Positions 1 through 7,592 of a stretch of 64,000 nt of DNA are shown in pieces. Numbering within the stretch: the stretch's first letter is position 1; each line of letters opens with the position of its first letter. The notes beneath the pieces are model-generated. The model saw nothing but the letters and a program-made list of their open reading frames with translations. It was not told where the DNA came from and did no database searches. A program made the position numbers and the translations under genes. The DNA is from Collinsella sp. WCA1-178-WT-3 (M1) (GTDB lineage Bacteria; Actinomycetota; Coriobacteriia; Coriobacteriales; Coriobacteriaceae): assembly GCF_009696325.1 (NCBI RefSeq), contig NZ_VUME01000004.1, positions 1-64,000 of the forward strand, read 5' to 3'.

Positions 1-33
1 TTCATCCTGAGCCAGGATCGAACTCTCCGTCCA
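1..33 (-). rRNA. rrs: 16S rRNA, 5' end only (partial)
   Basis: The reverse complement carries the conserved start of bacterial 16S rRNA (GAGTTCGATCCTGGCTCAG), so the gene enters the window on the minus strand and runs off the left edge. The C where most bacteria have U in AGAGTTTGATC is common in actinobacteria. Aligning to E. coli numbering puts nucleotide 1 near position 33. Transcription runs away from the origin at about 40 kb. Confidence 0.93.
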
Positions 34-540
34 AATATGTTTGGGCCTCGAGCCCGTCCGGTCCTCTCAGTCATCGCTGATCGGTTCCGTTCGATTCATA
101 TGGTTCTGTTAGATAGGAAAAGGAATTTCTCGGGGCCGCCTCTCGGCGGCCTTGCGAAAAACGAATCCAAGTCAGACCATTTCAAATGGTTCGATGTCTG
201 CCCGGATGCGACACATCATGTGTGTCCATCCTCGCAGTATCCGGTTCTCAAGGTGCACGCCCCGCGGCTCATCCGGTTCGACCGGGCCGCGCGGCAAGGA
301 GATATATTGCCAGACCGGAGGGGCCCGCGGGGCGGGAATCCCGCACTCCATATTTTGTTCACAAATAAATTGATCCTTCAGCTGTTCCACTGAAGTCATA
401 TCTGAAGCATCGGCTTCCGGTATTGGCGATGACCAGCTGGTTTATAGGTGTTGAGGTATCGGTCATCCCTGCTGCACTACTTTACTCTAACGGCATCTGG
501 TTTTGGTTTCCTGTCGGTAAAAGGCTGGTTTTGGCCGCCA
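34..540 (-). other. rRNA operon leader / promoter region
   Basis: This is the upstream region of the 16S gene. It holds no credible protein gene. GC-rich inverted repeats are visible, for example GGCCGCC at 134-140 pairing with GGCGGCC at 145-151, as expected for processing stems of an rRNA precursor. I could not assign a convincing -35/-10 pair on the minus strand. The open frames here are short and overlap each other on both strands. Confidence 0.5.
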
Positions 541-563
541 GGCGTCCTTATATATAGAGAAGA

Positions 564-651
564 TCGGGTTCGAACCCGTGCACCGGCAACAAAAAAGCGG
601 CCGGCATCCGCCAGTCGCTTTTCTATTCTATGGTGGGCCGTCAGGGGTTCG
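564..651. repeat. tRNA-3'-end/terminator module, copy 1 (88 bp)
   Basis: This 88-bp sequence is repeated exactly at 742-829. It contains a T-arm-like palindrome (CGGGTTCGAACCCG), a hairpin flanked by A and T runs that reads as an intrinsic terminator on the minus strand, and the 3' end of tRNA-Lys (T-arm plus acceptor). The tRNA part breaks off at 651 into GC-rich short palindromes (652-741). Confidence 0.85.
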
Positions 652-741
652 GGCCCGCTGCGCGGGCGGCCGCTTCGGCGCCTCCGCGCCTCGCGCGCTG
701 CGCTGGCAAACGCTGACGCGTTTCCTCAGCTCCGCGCCCTT
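652..741. repeat. Chain of short palindromes between module copies
   Basis: This 90-bp GC-rich filler is built of consecutive mini-palindromes (GCCGcttCGGC, GGCGcctcCGCC and an AAACG...CGCGTTT stem). The same layout, with related sequence near its right end, lies at 19634-19717 next to tRNA-Gly. No protein gene is credible here. Confidence 0.7.
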
Positions 742-829
742 TCGGGTTCGAACCCGTGCACCGGCAACAAAAAAGCGGCCGGCATCCGCCAGTCGCTTTT
801 CTATTCTATGGTGGGCCGTCAGGGGTTCG
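742..829. repeat. tRNA-3'-end/terminator module, copy 2 (88 bp)
   Basis: This is an exact copy of 564-651. Its right end runs directly into the intact tRNA-Lys 3' half that forms the left attachment site (806-853). Its terminator hairpin would have ended tRNA-Lys transcription before the element inserted. Confidence 0.85.
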
Positions 830-853
830 AACCCTGGACCTTGGGATTAAAAG
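806..853. repeat. attL: 48-bp direct repeat of the tRNA-Lys 3' half
   Basis: These 48 bases are identical to 10966-11013 and cover the CCA end, T-arm, variable region and the 3' side of the anticodon arm of tRNA-Lys. Sequence identity ends abruptly on both sides. The integrase gene begins 160 bp inside. This is the displaced tRNA end left by site-specific integration. Confidence 0.95.
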
Positions 854-963
854 CGGAATATCGTTTGATTTTAGAATTGAGCAGTGCTACCTTACACCCA
901 CTCTGACCTGCGGTTTCATTAGACTGAAGGGACTGCAAGGACAGGGCTATTCCAATCACAATC

Positions 964-992
964 GGTACACCCCGCGGTACACGCGGGGGTAC
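964..992. promoter_or_regulatory. Putative integrase arm-type sites, left end
   Basis: Three GGTAC cores lie at 964-968, 976-980 and 988-992, exactly 12 bp apart, between attL and the integrase start. Three more with nearly the same spacing lie near attR (10893-10920). Arm-site function is an inference from symmetry and position. Confidence 0.6.
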
Positions 993-1013
993 ATCCGCAA
1001 TCGTGGAGGCCCC

Positions 1014-2240
1014 GTGAAACCCAAGCGCTACTACACCTCGTCCTGTCTCATCCCGTACCGCTGCGGCGGATGGCGCGGACGTCTGAAATTCAAGAAACAA
1101 GACGGAACATATGGGCAGGTCAGCAAGGTCATGGCCGCCAAATCGAAACGTGCAGCTCAGGCCGAGTTGAAGGAATGGCGCGAAGAGATGGAAGATCTTG
1201 CACAGAAGAAACTTAAACTTGGCAGCATGGCCCATAAGACAGTGAAAGACCTGCTAGACGGCTATATCGACATGCTCAGTGCATCCGGCTCAATTGAGTC
1301 CTCAACCGTCTACGACTACCGCGGTGCCGCGCGACTCGTTGAGCGCAGAATCGGCGGTATTGAGTTCGATTCGCTGGATGTAACAGCAGCTCAAAACTGG
1401 ATTAACTGGGCCGTTGAGGAGGGCTACAAGCCATCCACCATCCGCAAGAGCGTGACATTGCTCAAGGCCGCCTACCGCGACGCCGTCGGCAGGCTCCGCG
1501 TGATCGACTACTCCCCCGTTGACTGCGTTCGCGTGCCCAAGGCCCGTCACCGTGAGCCCAATGCGCTGGACGAGCGCGAGCGCGGACGGCTGCTCACATT
1601 CCTCTCCATTGCTCGCGACTGCCCCGAAAACGTGGGGATCTACCTCGCACTTCTCACAGGCATGAGGCGCGGAGAACTACTCGCTCTGAGATGGCGAAAC
1701 GTTGACTTCGAGCAGAGGATACTCCACGTCAAAGCATCTATCGGCTTCGGCGAAAACGGCCATTACGAGAAAGAGCCAAAAAACGGCGGGAGCCGGAGGA
1801 GCATTCCCATGCCGGATGAAGTCGTGGGGATCCTTACACGCCGCTTAACTTCAGCACGCGCCGAGTGCTTTAAGGCAGGCGTGCCATTCGAGCAATCGAT
1901 GTTCGTGTTGGGCGGCCCTGACGGCGAGTTCATGGCCCCCGAGCGCCTGTCGCGTCACTGGGCCGTCACGGTTCGACAGTTAGGGCTGGTGGGCTCGGAG
2001 GGCGAGCCGCCCAAGTTCCACGACCTGCGTCACACGTTCGCCACCGCAGCGATCCTCGCGGGGACGGACATCAAGTCCGTGTCCTCGCTCCTGGGCCACG
2101 CCAACGCTGCCATGACGCTCAACATCTACACGGGCGTCAACCCTCAAGCAAAGCGAACGGCAATGGATGCTGTGGCGGCAACGATGACGGCGGCACCGCC
2201 TGCGACTGAAATCTTGGAACTACGAGCGGTCGGAAAATAG
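1014..2240 (+). CDS. Tyrosine recombinase / site-specific integrase
   Basis: This 408-residue phage-type integrase should catalyse recombination between the attL/attR copies of tRNA-Lys. An N-terminal arm-binding part and SAM-like core-binding part (to about residue 175) precede the catalytic domain. The catalytic set is visible: Arg near 218 (TGMRRGELLALRW), His336 and Arg339 (HDLRH), His362 (LLGH) and the nucleophile Tyr372 (NIYTG). I chose GTG at 1014 because GGAGG lies six bases upstream and the protein begins naturally there; the frame is open further upstream only through attL. It lies at the element edge and reads inward. Confidence 0.93.
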   Translation: MKPKRYYTSSCLIPYRCGGWRGRLKFKKQDGTYGQVSKVMAAKSKRAAQAELKEWREEMEDLAQKKLKLGSMAHKTVKDLLDGYIDMLSASGSIESSTVYDYRGAARLVERRIGGIEFDSLDVTAAQNWINWAVEEGYKPSTIRKSVTLLKAAYRDAVGRLRVIDYSPVDCVRVPKARHREPNALDERERGRLLTFLSIARDCPENVGIYLALLTGMRRGELLALRWRNVDFEQRILHVKASIGFGENGHYEKEPKNGGSRRSIPMPDEVVGILTRRLTSARAECFKAGVPFEQSMFVLGGPDGEFMAPERLSRHWAVTVRQLGLVGSEGEPPKFHDLRHTFATAAILAGTDIKSVSSLLGHANAAMTLNIYTGVNPQAKRTAMDAVAATMTAAPPATEILELRAVGK

Positions 2241-2417
2241 GGCTATGCGGCGTCCAGATACTGTTTTTTTGGCCCGTAAAAACATGAGCCGTCCTTCGGT
2301 GCCGACCCTTCTTTTTCAAGGCCGAAAATCGGCTCTGATTTGAGCAAAAGACCAGCTAGACAGCTGTTTCTTATAGAGACTATTCAGACTATTCAGACAA
2401 TGAAACGGAGGTGAACC

Positions 2418-2612
2418 ATGCTCGAATTCAGGATAAGCGGCGAAACTGCCGAGGTCGGTTGCCTGGCAGACCAGCTGGAGAGGGCGGGCTATGTCGTCAG
2501 GCGCTCGAAGCCCTATCGCAACAGGGACGAGGAAGGTTGTCGGATCTATCTCGAACTGGATGAGGACAAGGTCATGGGCTGGATGCTTGCCAACCTTGAA
2601 AAGCATCCCTAG
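2418..2612 (+). CDS. Small conserved protein, DUF3970-like
   Basis: This 64-residue protein has a strong ribosome binding site (GGAGGTG) before ATG. The pattern RISG..EEV at the start, SKPYRNR in the middle and RIYLEL near the end resembles the small DUF3970 family found on integrated elements and plasmids of Gram-positive bacteria. Its role is not known. A perfect hairpin at 2628-2658 follows it and could end the transcript. The family assignment is from memory of the motif pattern and is moderate. Confidence 0.65.
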   Translation: MLEFRISGETAEVGCLADQLERAGYVVRRSKPYRNRDEEGCRIYLELDEDKVMGWMLANLEKHP

Positions 2613-2627
2613 ACGACCCCACACAAT

Positions 2628-2658
2628 GCCCGCCTTTCGGCTAAGGCGAAAGGCGGGC
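2628..2658. terminator. Hairpin after the DUF3970-like gene
   Basis: A 12-bp perfect stem (GCCCGCCTTTCG pairing with CGAAAGGCGGGC) with a 7-base loop. No clear T run follows, so the terminator role is tentative. Confidence 0.5.
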
Positions 2659-3036
2659 CCGAGTACGGAAACCCACCGTTTAGAGCGGGACAGACTTAAT
2701 CGGGCGAAATGACCGTAAGGGTAGGTTTTTGAAATACGCAAGAGTCGTACGCTGCCGTACAAAACTGCGTTTTGCCCGTCCGCGTACGCGCCGAAACCTA
2801 CGGTTCGGCGCTTGTTAGGGCTCTGCCCTAAAACCCGGCGCCCTGCAGGGCGAAACCCTCGTTCTCATAACCACAGATTTAAGAAAGCAATATGCCCCAT
2901 GCTCGGGCTTGTCACCATTTGGCACCGCGTGGCACCAAATGGGTCCGCACTGGGGTTACAAGCGACTTAGTCTTTTATTAACGGCAAAAGCCGTCCAGTC
3001 TTGTGAGCCCAGAACGGGCCAGAAAGGAGCGCGACT
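2659..3036. other. Palindrome-rich non-coding region of the element
   Basis: There is no supported gene. Dense palindromes are present: GCGCCGAA/TTCGGCGC (2788-2811), TTAGGGC/GCCCTAA (2815-2831), CGCCCTGCAGGGCG (2839-2852) and CCATTTGG/CCAAATGG (2915-2942), the last containing two GGCACC words. It sits before the excisionase-like gene and two unrecognised genes. It could be an operator, a replication origin or a transfer origin; the sequence does not decide. Confidence 0.5.
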
Positions 3037-3276
3037 ATGCGCAAATCAGAGCAGGCCATCGTTGAGCGGTTCCGCGCGGGGGACTACACCTCGCTACCGC
3101 TACTTATCACACCGAGCACTGCTGAAGCCGCCGTTGGGATCAGCGCCAAACATCTAATCCGCATGGTCGAGCGCAGCGACATTCGCGGAGTGCAAATCGG
3201 CCGTTGCTGGAAGATCAATCGCGATGACCTGCTGAGCGTCTGCGGCCTGCGCGACAGTAATAAAGGCGCAGCATAA
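3037..3276 (+). CDS. Excisionase-like helix-turn-helix protein
   Basis: This 79-residue protein contains a MerR/excisionase-type HTH: STAEAAVGISAKHLIRMVERSDIRGVQIGRCWKI fits the family pattern of a leading helix, recognition helix and a short wing before 'W-x-I'. It has an AAAGGAG ribosome binding site. It overlaps the next gene by one base, so the two are co-translated. Proteins of this kind direct integrase towards excision or act as small regulators. Confidence 0.78.
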   Translation: MRKSEQAIVERFRAGDYTSLPLLITPSTAEAAVGISAKHLIRMVERSDIRGVQIGRCWKINRDDLLSVCGLRDSNKGAA

Positions 3277-3698
3277 TGACTCGTTCGATAAGTGATGACG
3301 AAGCAATCGAAGCGGCATGGGATGCGCAGCTGCCCTCGCTGCGAATTGAGCTGCCGATAACAAACACCCTCGAACTCAAACAACTGTATGCAGCTCGCGG
3401 TGACAGAACATACGCAGATATAGGCGTATGGCTCGCAATGTGCTCGCTCGCATCATCGACTTCAGGTCACTCATTGCCAGCAGACAACGAGCTGCTCGCA
3501 TTGCAGCTTTATGGATCGCGCGGCAAATCGACCATCGCGGCCGAACATGTAAATGCGCTGGCCGCAGCAGGGCTCGTTTTTGTGGGCACTGACGGATTAC
3601 TGTATTTACCAGCAATCGAGTCTGAATTTGTTAGGCACGGAAAAATGATCGTCGGCGGCACCCGTGGCGGGCGTCCTAAAAAGAAACGGAGGCGATAA
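3276..3698 (+). CDS. Unrecognised element protein with basic C-terminus
   Basis: I do not recognise this 140-residue protein. The middle (about 45-105) alternates helices and ends in a short strand pair (GLVFVGTDGLLYL), compatible with a winged helix. The C-terminus is a strongly basic tail (GGRPKKKRRR), which suggests nucleic-acid binding. It is translationally coupled to the excisionase-like gene (TAATGA overlap) and followed two bases later by another unknown gene. The trio could be a regulation or replication module. Confidence 0.7.
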   Translation: MTRSISDDEAIEAAWDAQLPSLRIELPITNTLELKQLYAARGDRTYADIGVWLAMCSLASSTSGHSLPADNELLALQLYGSRGKSTIAAEHVNALAAAGLVFVGTDGLLYLPAIESEFVRHGKMIVGGTRGGRPKKKRRR

Positions 3699-3700
3699 TC

Positions 3701-4189
3701 ATGGATGAAGATCCGCCTAAAAAAGCAGCGCCGCCGGAAGTAGTAGCTCCGGCGGCGCCAAGCACCACGAAGAGTGCGATTAGCATTAAAAATACTATAT
3801 CACGTGAACGGTTTACACAGCTCAGCGGCTCTGAACCACCACAAATCTGCGCCGCTGCAAGTGAAGCCGAATTATCGGCAAGAGCACGGCTCCGCGCCGA
3901 CAAAAGCAATCGTTGGCTGTACCTCGTTGCACGGGGGAAACTCGAGTTAGAGCTCATGCTCGAGATACTGCGTTACGAGCGCATCGGTACCCGCAAGGGA
4001 TACCCCATTTGTGGGCTCAAAAAGTCCAATCAGGACTTGGCCGCGTTCTTTGCCGTTGGAAACGACAGCATGTCCCGAACGAAGAACGCACTATTACGGC
4101 GCGGTCTAATCGACGCAGTCGATGGAGTCCTGCAACTGCGGTACGCTGCTGTCCTCAAAGCCGCCAAGGCTAAAGGTTGGAATCAATAA
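3701..4189 (+). CDS. Unrecognised element protein, possible winged helix
   Basis: This 162-residue protein has a strong GGAGG upstream of its ATG. The N-terminal 25 residues are Pro/Ala-rich and probably disordered. The C-terminal half contains a helical stretch followed by SNQDLAAFFAVGNDSMSRTKNALLRRGLIDAVDGVLQL, which reads as a winged-helix unit: a recognition helix, then a hairpin. I cannot name a family. It is the last gene of the xis-containing operon and is followed by a hairpin at 4206-4236. Confidence 0.68.
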   Translation: MDEDPPKKAAPPEVVAPAAPSTTKSAISIKNTISRERFTQLSGSEPPQICAAASEAELSARARLRADKSNRWLYLVARGKLELELMLEILRYERIGTRKGYPICGLKKSNQDLAAFFAVGNDSMSRTKNALLRRGLIDAVDGVLQLRYAAVLKAAKAKGWNQ

Positions 4190-4205
4190 AGGACTCGGTA
4201 AAACA

Positions 4206-4238
4206 GAGGCTCCCGCCCATTCCGAGCGGGAGCCTCTT
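4206..4238 (+). terminator. Intrinsic terminator of the xis operon
   Basis: A perfect 11-bp stem (GAGGCTCCCGC / GCGGGAGCCTC) with a 9-base loop starts 17 bases after the stop codon at 4189. The T run after it is short. Confidence 0.65.
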
Positions 4239-4359
4239 CCCGAAGTGCTCCGGTCGTATTATCAAGAGCAGGGCGAAGCCGAATCGACCGAAGAGCGAAA
4301 TGGCGCGGAGCAAATTCACACCTGGTTCCATGAAGCCAGTCCATCTATCCGCTTCGGGC

Positions 4360-4797
4360 CTATTTCGTGGCGCCGCAGCCAGAGCAGCGGTAGCCGGTGA
4401 GGACCTGCTTGGTCCCGGTCTGTACCTGATATGTCTCCTGATGCGTCACTGCTTCATGGTGAACGGTTGTGTAATCATCCACGGTGTAGTACGAAACGGG
4501 CGTTCCAGCCATTGCCATTTTCTTGCAGTAAGCAGCAAGAGCGGCATTGTCGTAGAAAACCGTACCATCTGAACAGACAGCATGCGAGCCACTTAGAACC
4601 TGCTCGTCCCATGCGTCCTGGTCTACAACAGTTCGAGTGCGGGTCTCGTATACGGGGTCGTTGCGGTACTGCGCCTGCCACGTATGCTCATGGGACGGCT
4701 TGCCGGAGGAGCCGGAAGAGGGCTTGGAGTCGGATTTTGACGGCGCGGAGTCGGATTTTATTATGTAATGGCTTAGTGTTATTGAAGACTTACTTAC
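4360..4797 (-). pseudogene. 5'-truncated surface/lipoprotein C-terminal fragment
   Basis: The minus frame is open for 146 codons from 4797 to the stop at 4360-4362 but has no start codon; an in-frame TGA lies just upstream (4798-4800). The translation is a Ser/Lys/Asp/Pro-rich linker (two SKSDS-type units), then HEHTWQAQYRNDPVYETRTR, a VVDQDAW...EQV segment, a TTVHHEAVTHQETYQV segment and the end GYRCSGCGATK. This 'HTW ... zinc-knuckle CSGCGATK' tail is typical of small lipoproteins of Coriobacteriia. The signal peptide and N-terminal part are missing, so it is a remnant left by rearrangement. Confidence 0.75.
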
Positions 4798-4979
4798 TCA
4801 CTGTAATCATGTTAGCACACCGACCAAGGGTTTCTATGAGTCCTTATTTGTTCCACCCTTTGGCAATAGTCGCTGTCGTCACGAGCAAGCCGCTTGCGAC
4901 TACCCACGCGGAGTTAAACAATAATTGCAAACTGAAGCTGCAAATCCACCCGACAAGGCTCTTTTATAAAACCCATTGT

Positions 4980-6467
4980 TTAGACGACCAGCAATCTCAT
5001 CAGGCTCTCACCTTGAATAGTTTCCCAGCCAATCTGCGTGACTGCCTCCGACAGCTGTCTATCATGCGTAACCAACAGTAACGCGCCAGAGAAACCGCTC
5101 AGCATCTCCTGCAGCGCCTCAATAGAACCCACATCAAGATGATTCGTCGGCTCGTCGAGTACGAGGAGGTTGGGATTCGTAACAAGCTGTTCAGCAAGCA
5201 TGAGTTTGCGGAGTTCGCCAGGACTCAAATCGTCGCCATCGAGCAGTTTGTCAGGGTCGGAGTTCAACCGCGCCACGATGGAGAGGATGCGACCTTTCGT
5301 CTCCTGGTCCTGGTCTCGGAGATGCCTCAGTGCTCGCTCGCGTTCCTCTGGCCCGACGTCCTGGGGAACGTACGCAACTTTGACATTGTCGGGGACAGAT
5401 TCGATGACGCTTCGTACCACCAGGCTCTTTCCCGTTCCGTTCGCACCGGTCAACACCACGTGATCCGTTGGCGAGATCCAGAGCTCCGGCACATCTATCG
5501 AGAACTCGCCAGCAGACAGTCGCGATGCCTCCAAGTGCGCCACGCAACTTGAGCGCGCAGCGACGCCGAACTCGCCGATACGATGGTCGTATCTTTTCGA
5601 GACGGTTTTCTCAGAAAGCTCTGCCTCGGCCTTTGCGAGCCGCCCGCTCATTTTGGACGAGAGCTTCCCTGCAACGCCGTCCTTTCCAGAGACTATGGCG
5701 CGTCCGATCTTCTCCCGAGCGTCGCTGTCTTTTTTGCTCAAGCCGCGCTTGCTTCGCTTGCCCTTCTGACGTGCCGCCTCTTCGCTCCTGCGCTGGGCTT
5801 CTGCCTTCAGGCGCTTAGCTTCACGAGAGGCTTGCTCGCGATCCCTCATCGCAGAGGCGCGTTCGCTCGCCGCCTGGTCGCTTGCCTTCGAGTACCCGCC
5901 GGGGCGCATGGTCCAACGCGTGCCCTCGCACATGAGGCTCTGGCCCACAAGGCCATCGAGCAGATCCCTATCGTGCGAGATGAGGATGCCGATGCCGCTG
6001 AAGGAGGCCAGCGCCTCCTTCACGATGTCGCGCGTGGCGGCATCGAGGTCGTTGGTCGGCTCATCCATGATGAGGACATCTGGCTGTGCATAGAGGGCGC
6101 ACGCGATCTGGAACCGCTTCTGCTGACCGCCCGAGAGCGTGTCGTAGCGCCAGAACCAGTCGTCTTCGATGCGGAGCAGCGCCCTTGCCCGTTGCGCCTC
6201 CTTGCCCCAATCCGATGCGAGATCGAAGAGCTTGTCTGGCTCTTGGGTCGAGTCTTGCTCGCAATACGACGCGAACAGATTCGGGCTCACCGTCCCGGAA
6301 TCGGGTGTAATAACGCGGGCGGCGATACGGGCGAGCGTGCTCTTCCCGCATCCGTTGTCGCCGATGATGCCCGTCCATCCCGATGGGAACGTGGCGCTGA
6401 CGTCTTCGATGGCTGGCGATGCCGTACCGGGGTAGGTATAGCTGATGTGAGTGAGATTCAGTTGCAT
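4980..6467 (-). CDS. ABC-F subfamily ATPase (possible ribosome-protection/antibiotic resistance)
   Basis: This 495-residue protein has two ATP-binding cassettes and no membrane domain. Cassette 1 has Walker A GDNGCGKS (36-43), signature LSGGQQKR (111-118) and Walker B VLIMDEPTNDLD. Cassette 2 has GANGTGKS, a degenerate signature (LSPGELRKL) and LLVLDEPTNHLD. A charged, Lys/Arg/Glu-rich linker of about 100 residues joins them. ABC-F proteins act on the ribosome; some displace antibiotics, others are housekeeping factors. Its place on a mobile element, a consensus promoter and a long structured leader with a tiny upstream ORF favour a drug-response role, but substrate cannot be read from sequence. 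Confidence 0.88.
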   Translation of the reverse strand: MQLNLTHISYTYPGTASPAIEDVSATFPSGWTGIIGDNGCGKSTLARIAARVITPDSGTVSPNLFASYCEQDSTQEPDKLFDLASDWGKEAQRARALLRIEDDWFWRYDTLSGGQQKRFQIACALYAQPDVLIMDEPTNDLDAATRDIVKEALASFSGIGILISHDRDLLDGLVGQSLMCEGTRWTMRPGGYSKASDQAASERASAMRDREQASREAKRLKAEAQRRSEEAARQKGKRSKRGLSKKDSDAREKIGRAIVSGKDGVAGKLSSKMSGRLAKAEAELSEKTVSKRYDHRIGEFGVAARSSCVAHLEASRLSAGEFSIDVPELWISPTDHVVLTGANGTGKSLVVRSVIESVPDNVKVAYVPQDVGPEERERALRHLRDQDQETKGRILSIVARLNSDPDKLLDGDDLSPGELRKLMLAEQLVTNPNLLVLDEPTNHLDVGSIEALQEMLSGFSGALLLVTHDRQLSEAVTQIGWETIQGESLMRLLVV

Positions 6468-6468
6468 G

Positions 6469-6493
6469 GCGAGCTCCTTTGAGAGGAGGTCGC
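6469..6493 (-). promoter_or_regulatory. Hairpin sequestering the abc-F ribosome binding site
   Basis: On the minus strand GCGACCTCCT and AGGAGCTCGC pair in a 10-bp stem with one mismatch around a 5-base loop. The 3' arm contains the AAAGGAG Shine-Dalgarno of the ABC-F gene, so folding would block initiation. Translational attenuation is inferred. Confidence 0.55.
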
Positions 6494-6611
6494 GCAGGGG
6501 TCAGGCACGCGATGTATGGATTTGGAACGAGAAGGCACTGAAGCGATGCGGCACCCTGAAGCGCGACCGGATGTACAGAATGGTCGTATGGGGTACCCGA
6601 AACGGGCATCG

Positions 6612-6623
6612 CTAGTTCTTCAT
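6612..6623 (-). other. Possible three-codon leader ORF (Met-Lys-Asn-stop)
   Basis: In the ~210-base leader of the ABC-F gene, ATG AAG AAC TAG occurs about 145 bases before the main start, preceded by an AGG-containing purine stretch. Tiny leader ORFs precede several antibiotic-induced genes. It may equally be chance. Confidence 0.3.
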
Positions 6624-6685
6624 CTAACCTGACCTAACTCGAAGCGGCGCTTGCCAAAGGCCCCGCTGGATGATTGATATCTAGG

Positions 6686-6713
6686 ATTATAGCATGGTAA
6701 TTGATAATGTCAA
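6686..6713 (-). promoter_or_regulatory. Consensus sigma-70-type promoter for the ABC-F gene
   Basis: On the minus strand a perfect TTGACA (6708-6713) and TATAAT (6686-6691) are separated by 16 bases. It lies directly beside the IS21 end at 6721 and points into the ABC-F leader, giving a 5' untranslated region of roughly 210 bases. Confidence 0.85.
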
Positions 6714-6815
6714 TATAGTTTGTGCCACATTCACCAACATATCGCGCCGGTTGCACCAACATATATGCGCCATGTGCACCAACGCGTTTTCACCGGTTTC
6801 GGCGCGCCCGCCGAC

Positions 6816-7592
6816 TCATTCCTCCCTCTTCTTCTCCGCGGGCAGGTCCTTAAGCCTGTAGGACCTGCCCGTGATCTTTATCATGCTGCAGTGGTGGCAG
6901 ACCCTGTCGGCGATGGCGCTCGCCGCGACCTCGTCGCCGAACACCTTGGCCCAGCCCCCGATGCCCACGTTGGTGGTGATGATGGTGGACCGCTGCTCGT
7001 ACCGGGTGCTGACCAGCTGGAACAGCAGGTCGGCGCCGCCCTCGTCGATGTTCAGGTAGCCCAGCTCGTCGATTATCAGCAGCTTCGAGTGGGCGTAGTA
7101 CTTGAGCCTCTTCTTCAGGATCCCCCTGGACTGGGCGTCCCTCAGGTCGTCGACCAGGCGCGCGCAGTCCATGAACCGCACCTCCCTCCCGGCCCTCACC
7201 GCCTCGACGCCCAACGCGATCGCCAGGTGCGTCTTGCCGACCCCCGGGCTGCCCACGAGCAGGACGTTCTCGGCGCGATCGACGAACCGCAGGGTCGCCA
7301 GCTCCTCGACCTTCGGCCTCGGCACCGAGGGCTGGAACGACCAGTCGAAGTCCGCCAGGGACTTGACGTACGGGAAGCCCGATGACCTGAGCCTCTGCCT
7401 CAGGATACGCTGCTCCCTCGACCTCACCTCGGCGGAGGTCATCTCCGCCAGCGCCGACACGAACTCCATGTCGCCCTCCGAAACCATCCTCATGTAGTCG
7501 GGCAGCGATGCCGCCATCTGGTCCAGTTTCAGGGTGGCCAGGTTTCGCTGCGCCCTGACGTAGGGGCTCGCCTCCGCGATCGCGCTATCCAT
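6816..7592 (-). CDS. istB: IS21-family transposition helper ATPase IstB
   Basis: This 258-residue DnaC/AAA+-like protein loads and regulates the IstA transposase. Walker A GSPGVGKTH and Walker B LLIIDELGYL are visible, followed by the sensor region TIITTNVGIGGWAKVFGD that is characteristic of IstB. I place the start at ATG 7592, within the last codons of istA (ATGGATAG, 8-base overlap), because the frame upstream is an istA shadow. It appears intact. Confidence 0.93.
   Translation of the reverse strand: MDSAIAEASPYVRAQRNLATLKLDQMAASLPDYMRMVSEGDMEFVSALAEMTSAEVRSREQRILRQRLRSSGFPYVKSLADFDWSFQPSVPRPKVEELATLRFVDRAENVLLVGSPGVGKTHLAIALGVEAVRAGREVRFMDCARLVDDLRDAQSRGILKKRLKYYAHSKLLIIDELGYLNIDEGGADLLFQLVSTRYEQRSTIITTNVGIGGWAKVFGDEVAASAIADRVCHHCSMIKITGRSYRLKDLPAEKKREE

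Noticed and set aside
448-906. Open frames reading through the tRNA-Lys modules (MHRQQKSGRH... type)
   Set aside because: They consist of translated tRNA 3' ends and terminators (GRQGFEPWTLGLK-like text), a common annotation artefact; no ribosome binding site or family.
2316-2762. 148-residue minus-strand frame
   Set aside because: It overlaps the DUF3970-like gene, which has a strong ribosome binding site; no domain visible on the minus strand.
4431-5081. 216-residue plus-strand frame
   Set aside because: It is antisense to the truncated surface-protein tail and to the end of the ABC-F gene; composition shows no domain.
6061-6609. 182-residue frame considered as a long leader peptide of the ABC-F gene
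   Set aside because: It runs far into the ABC-F coding sequence in another phase and has no ribosome binding site; only the three-codon ORF remains a candidate leader.
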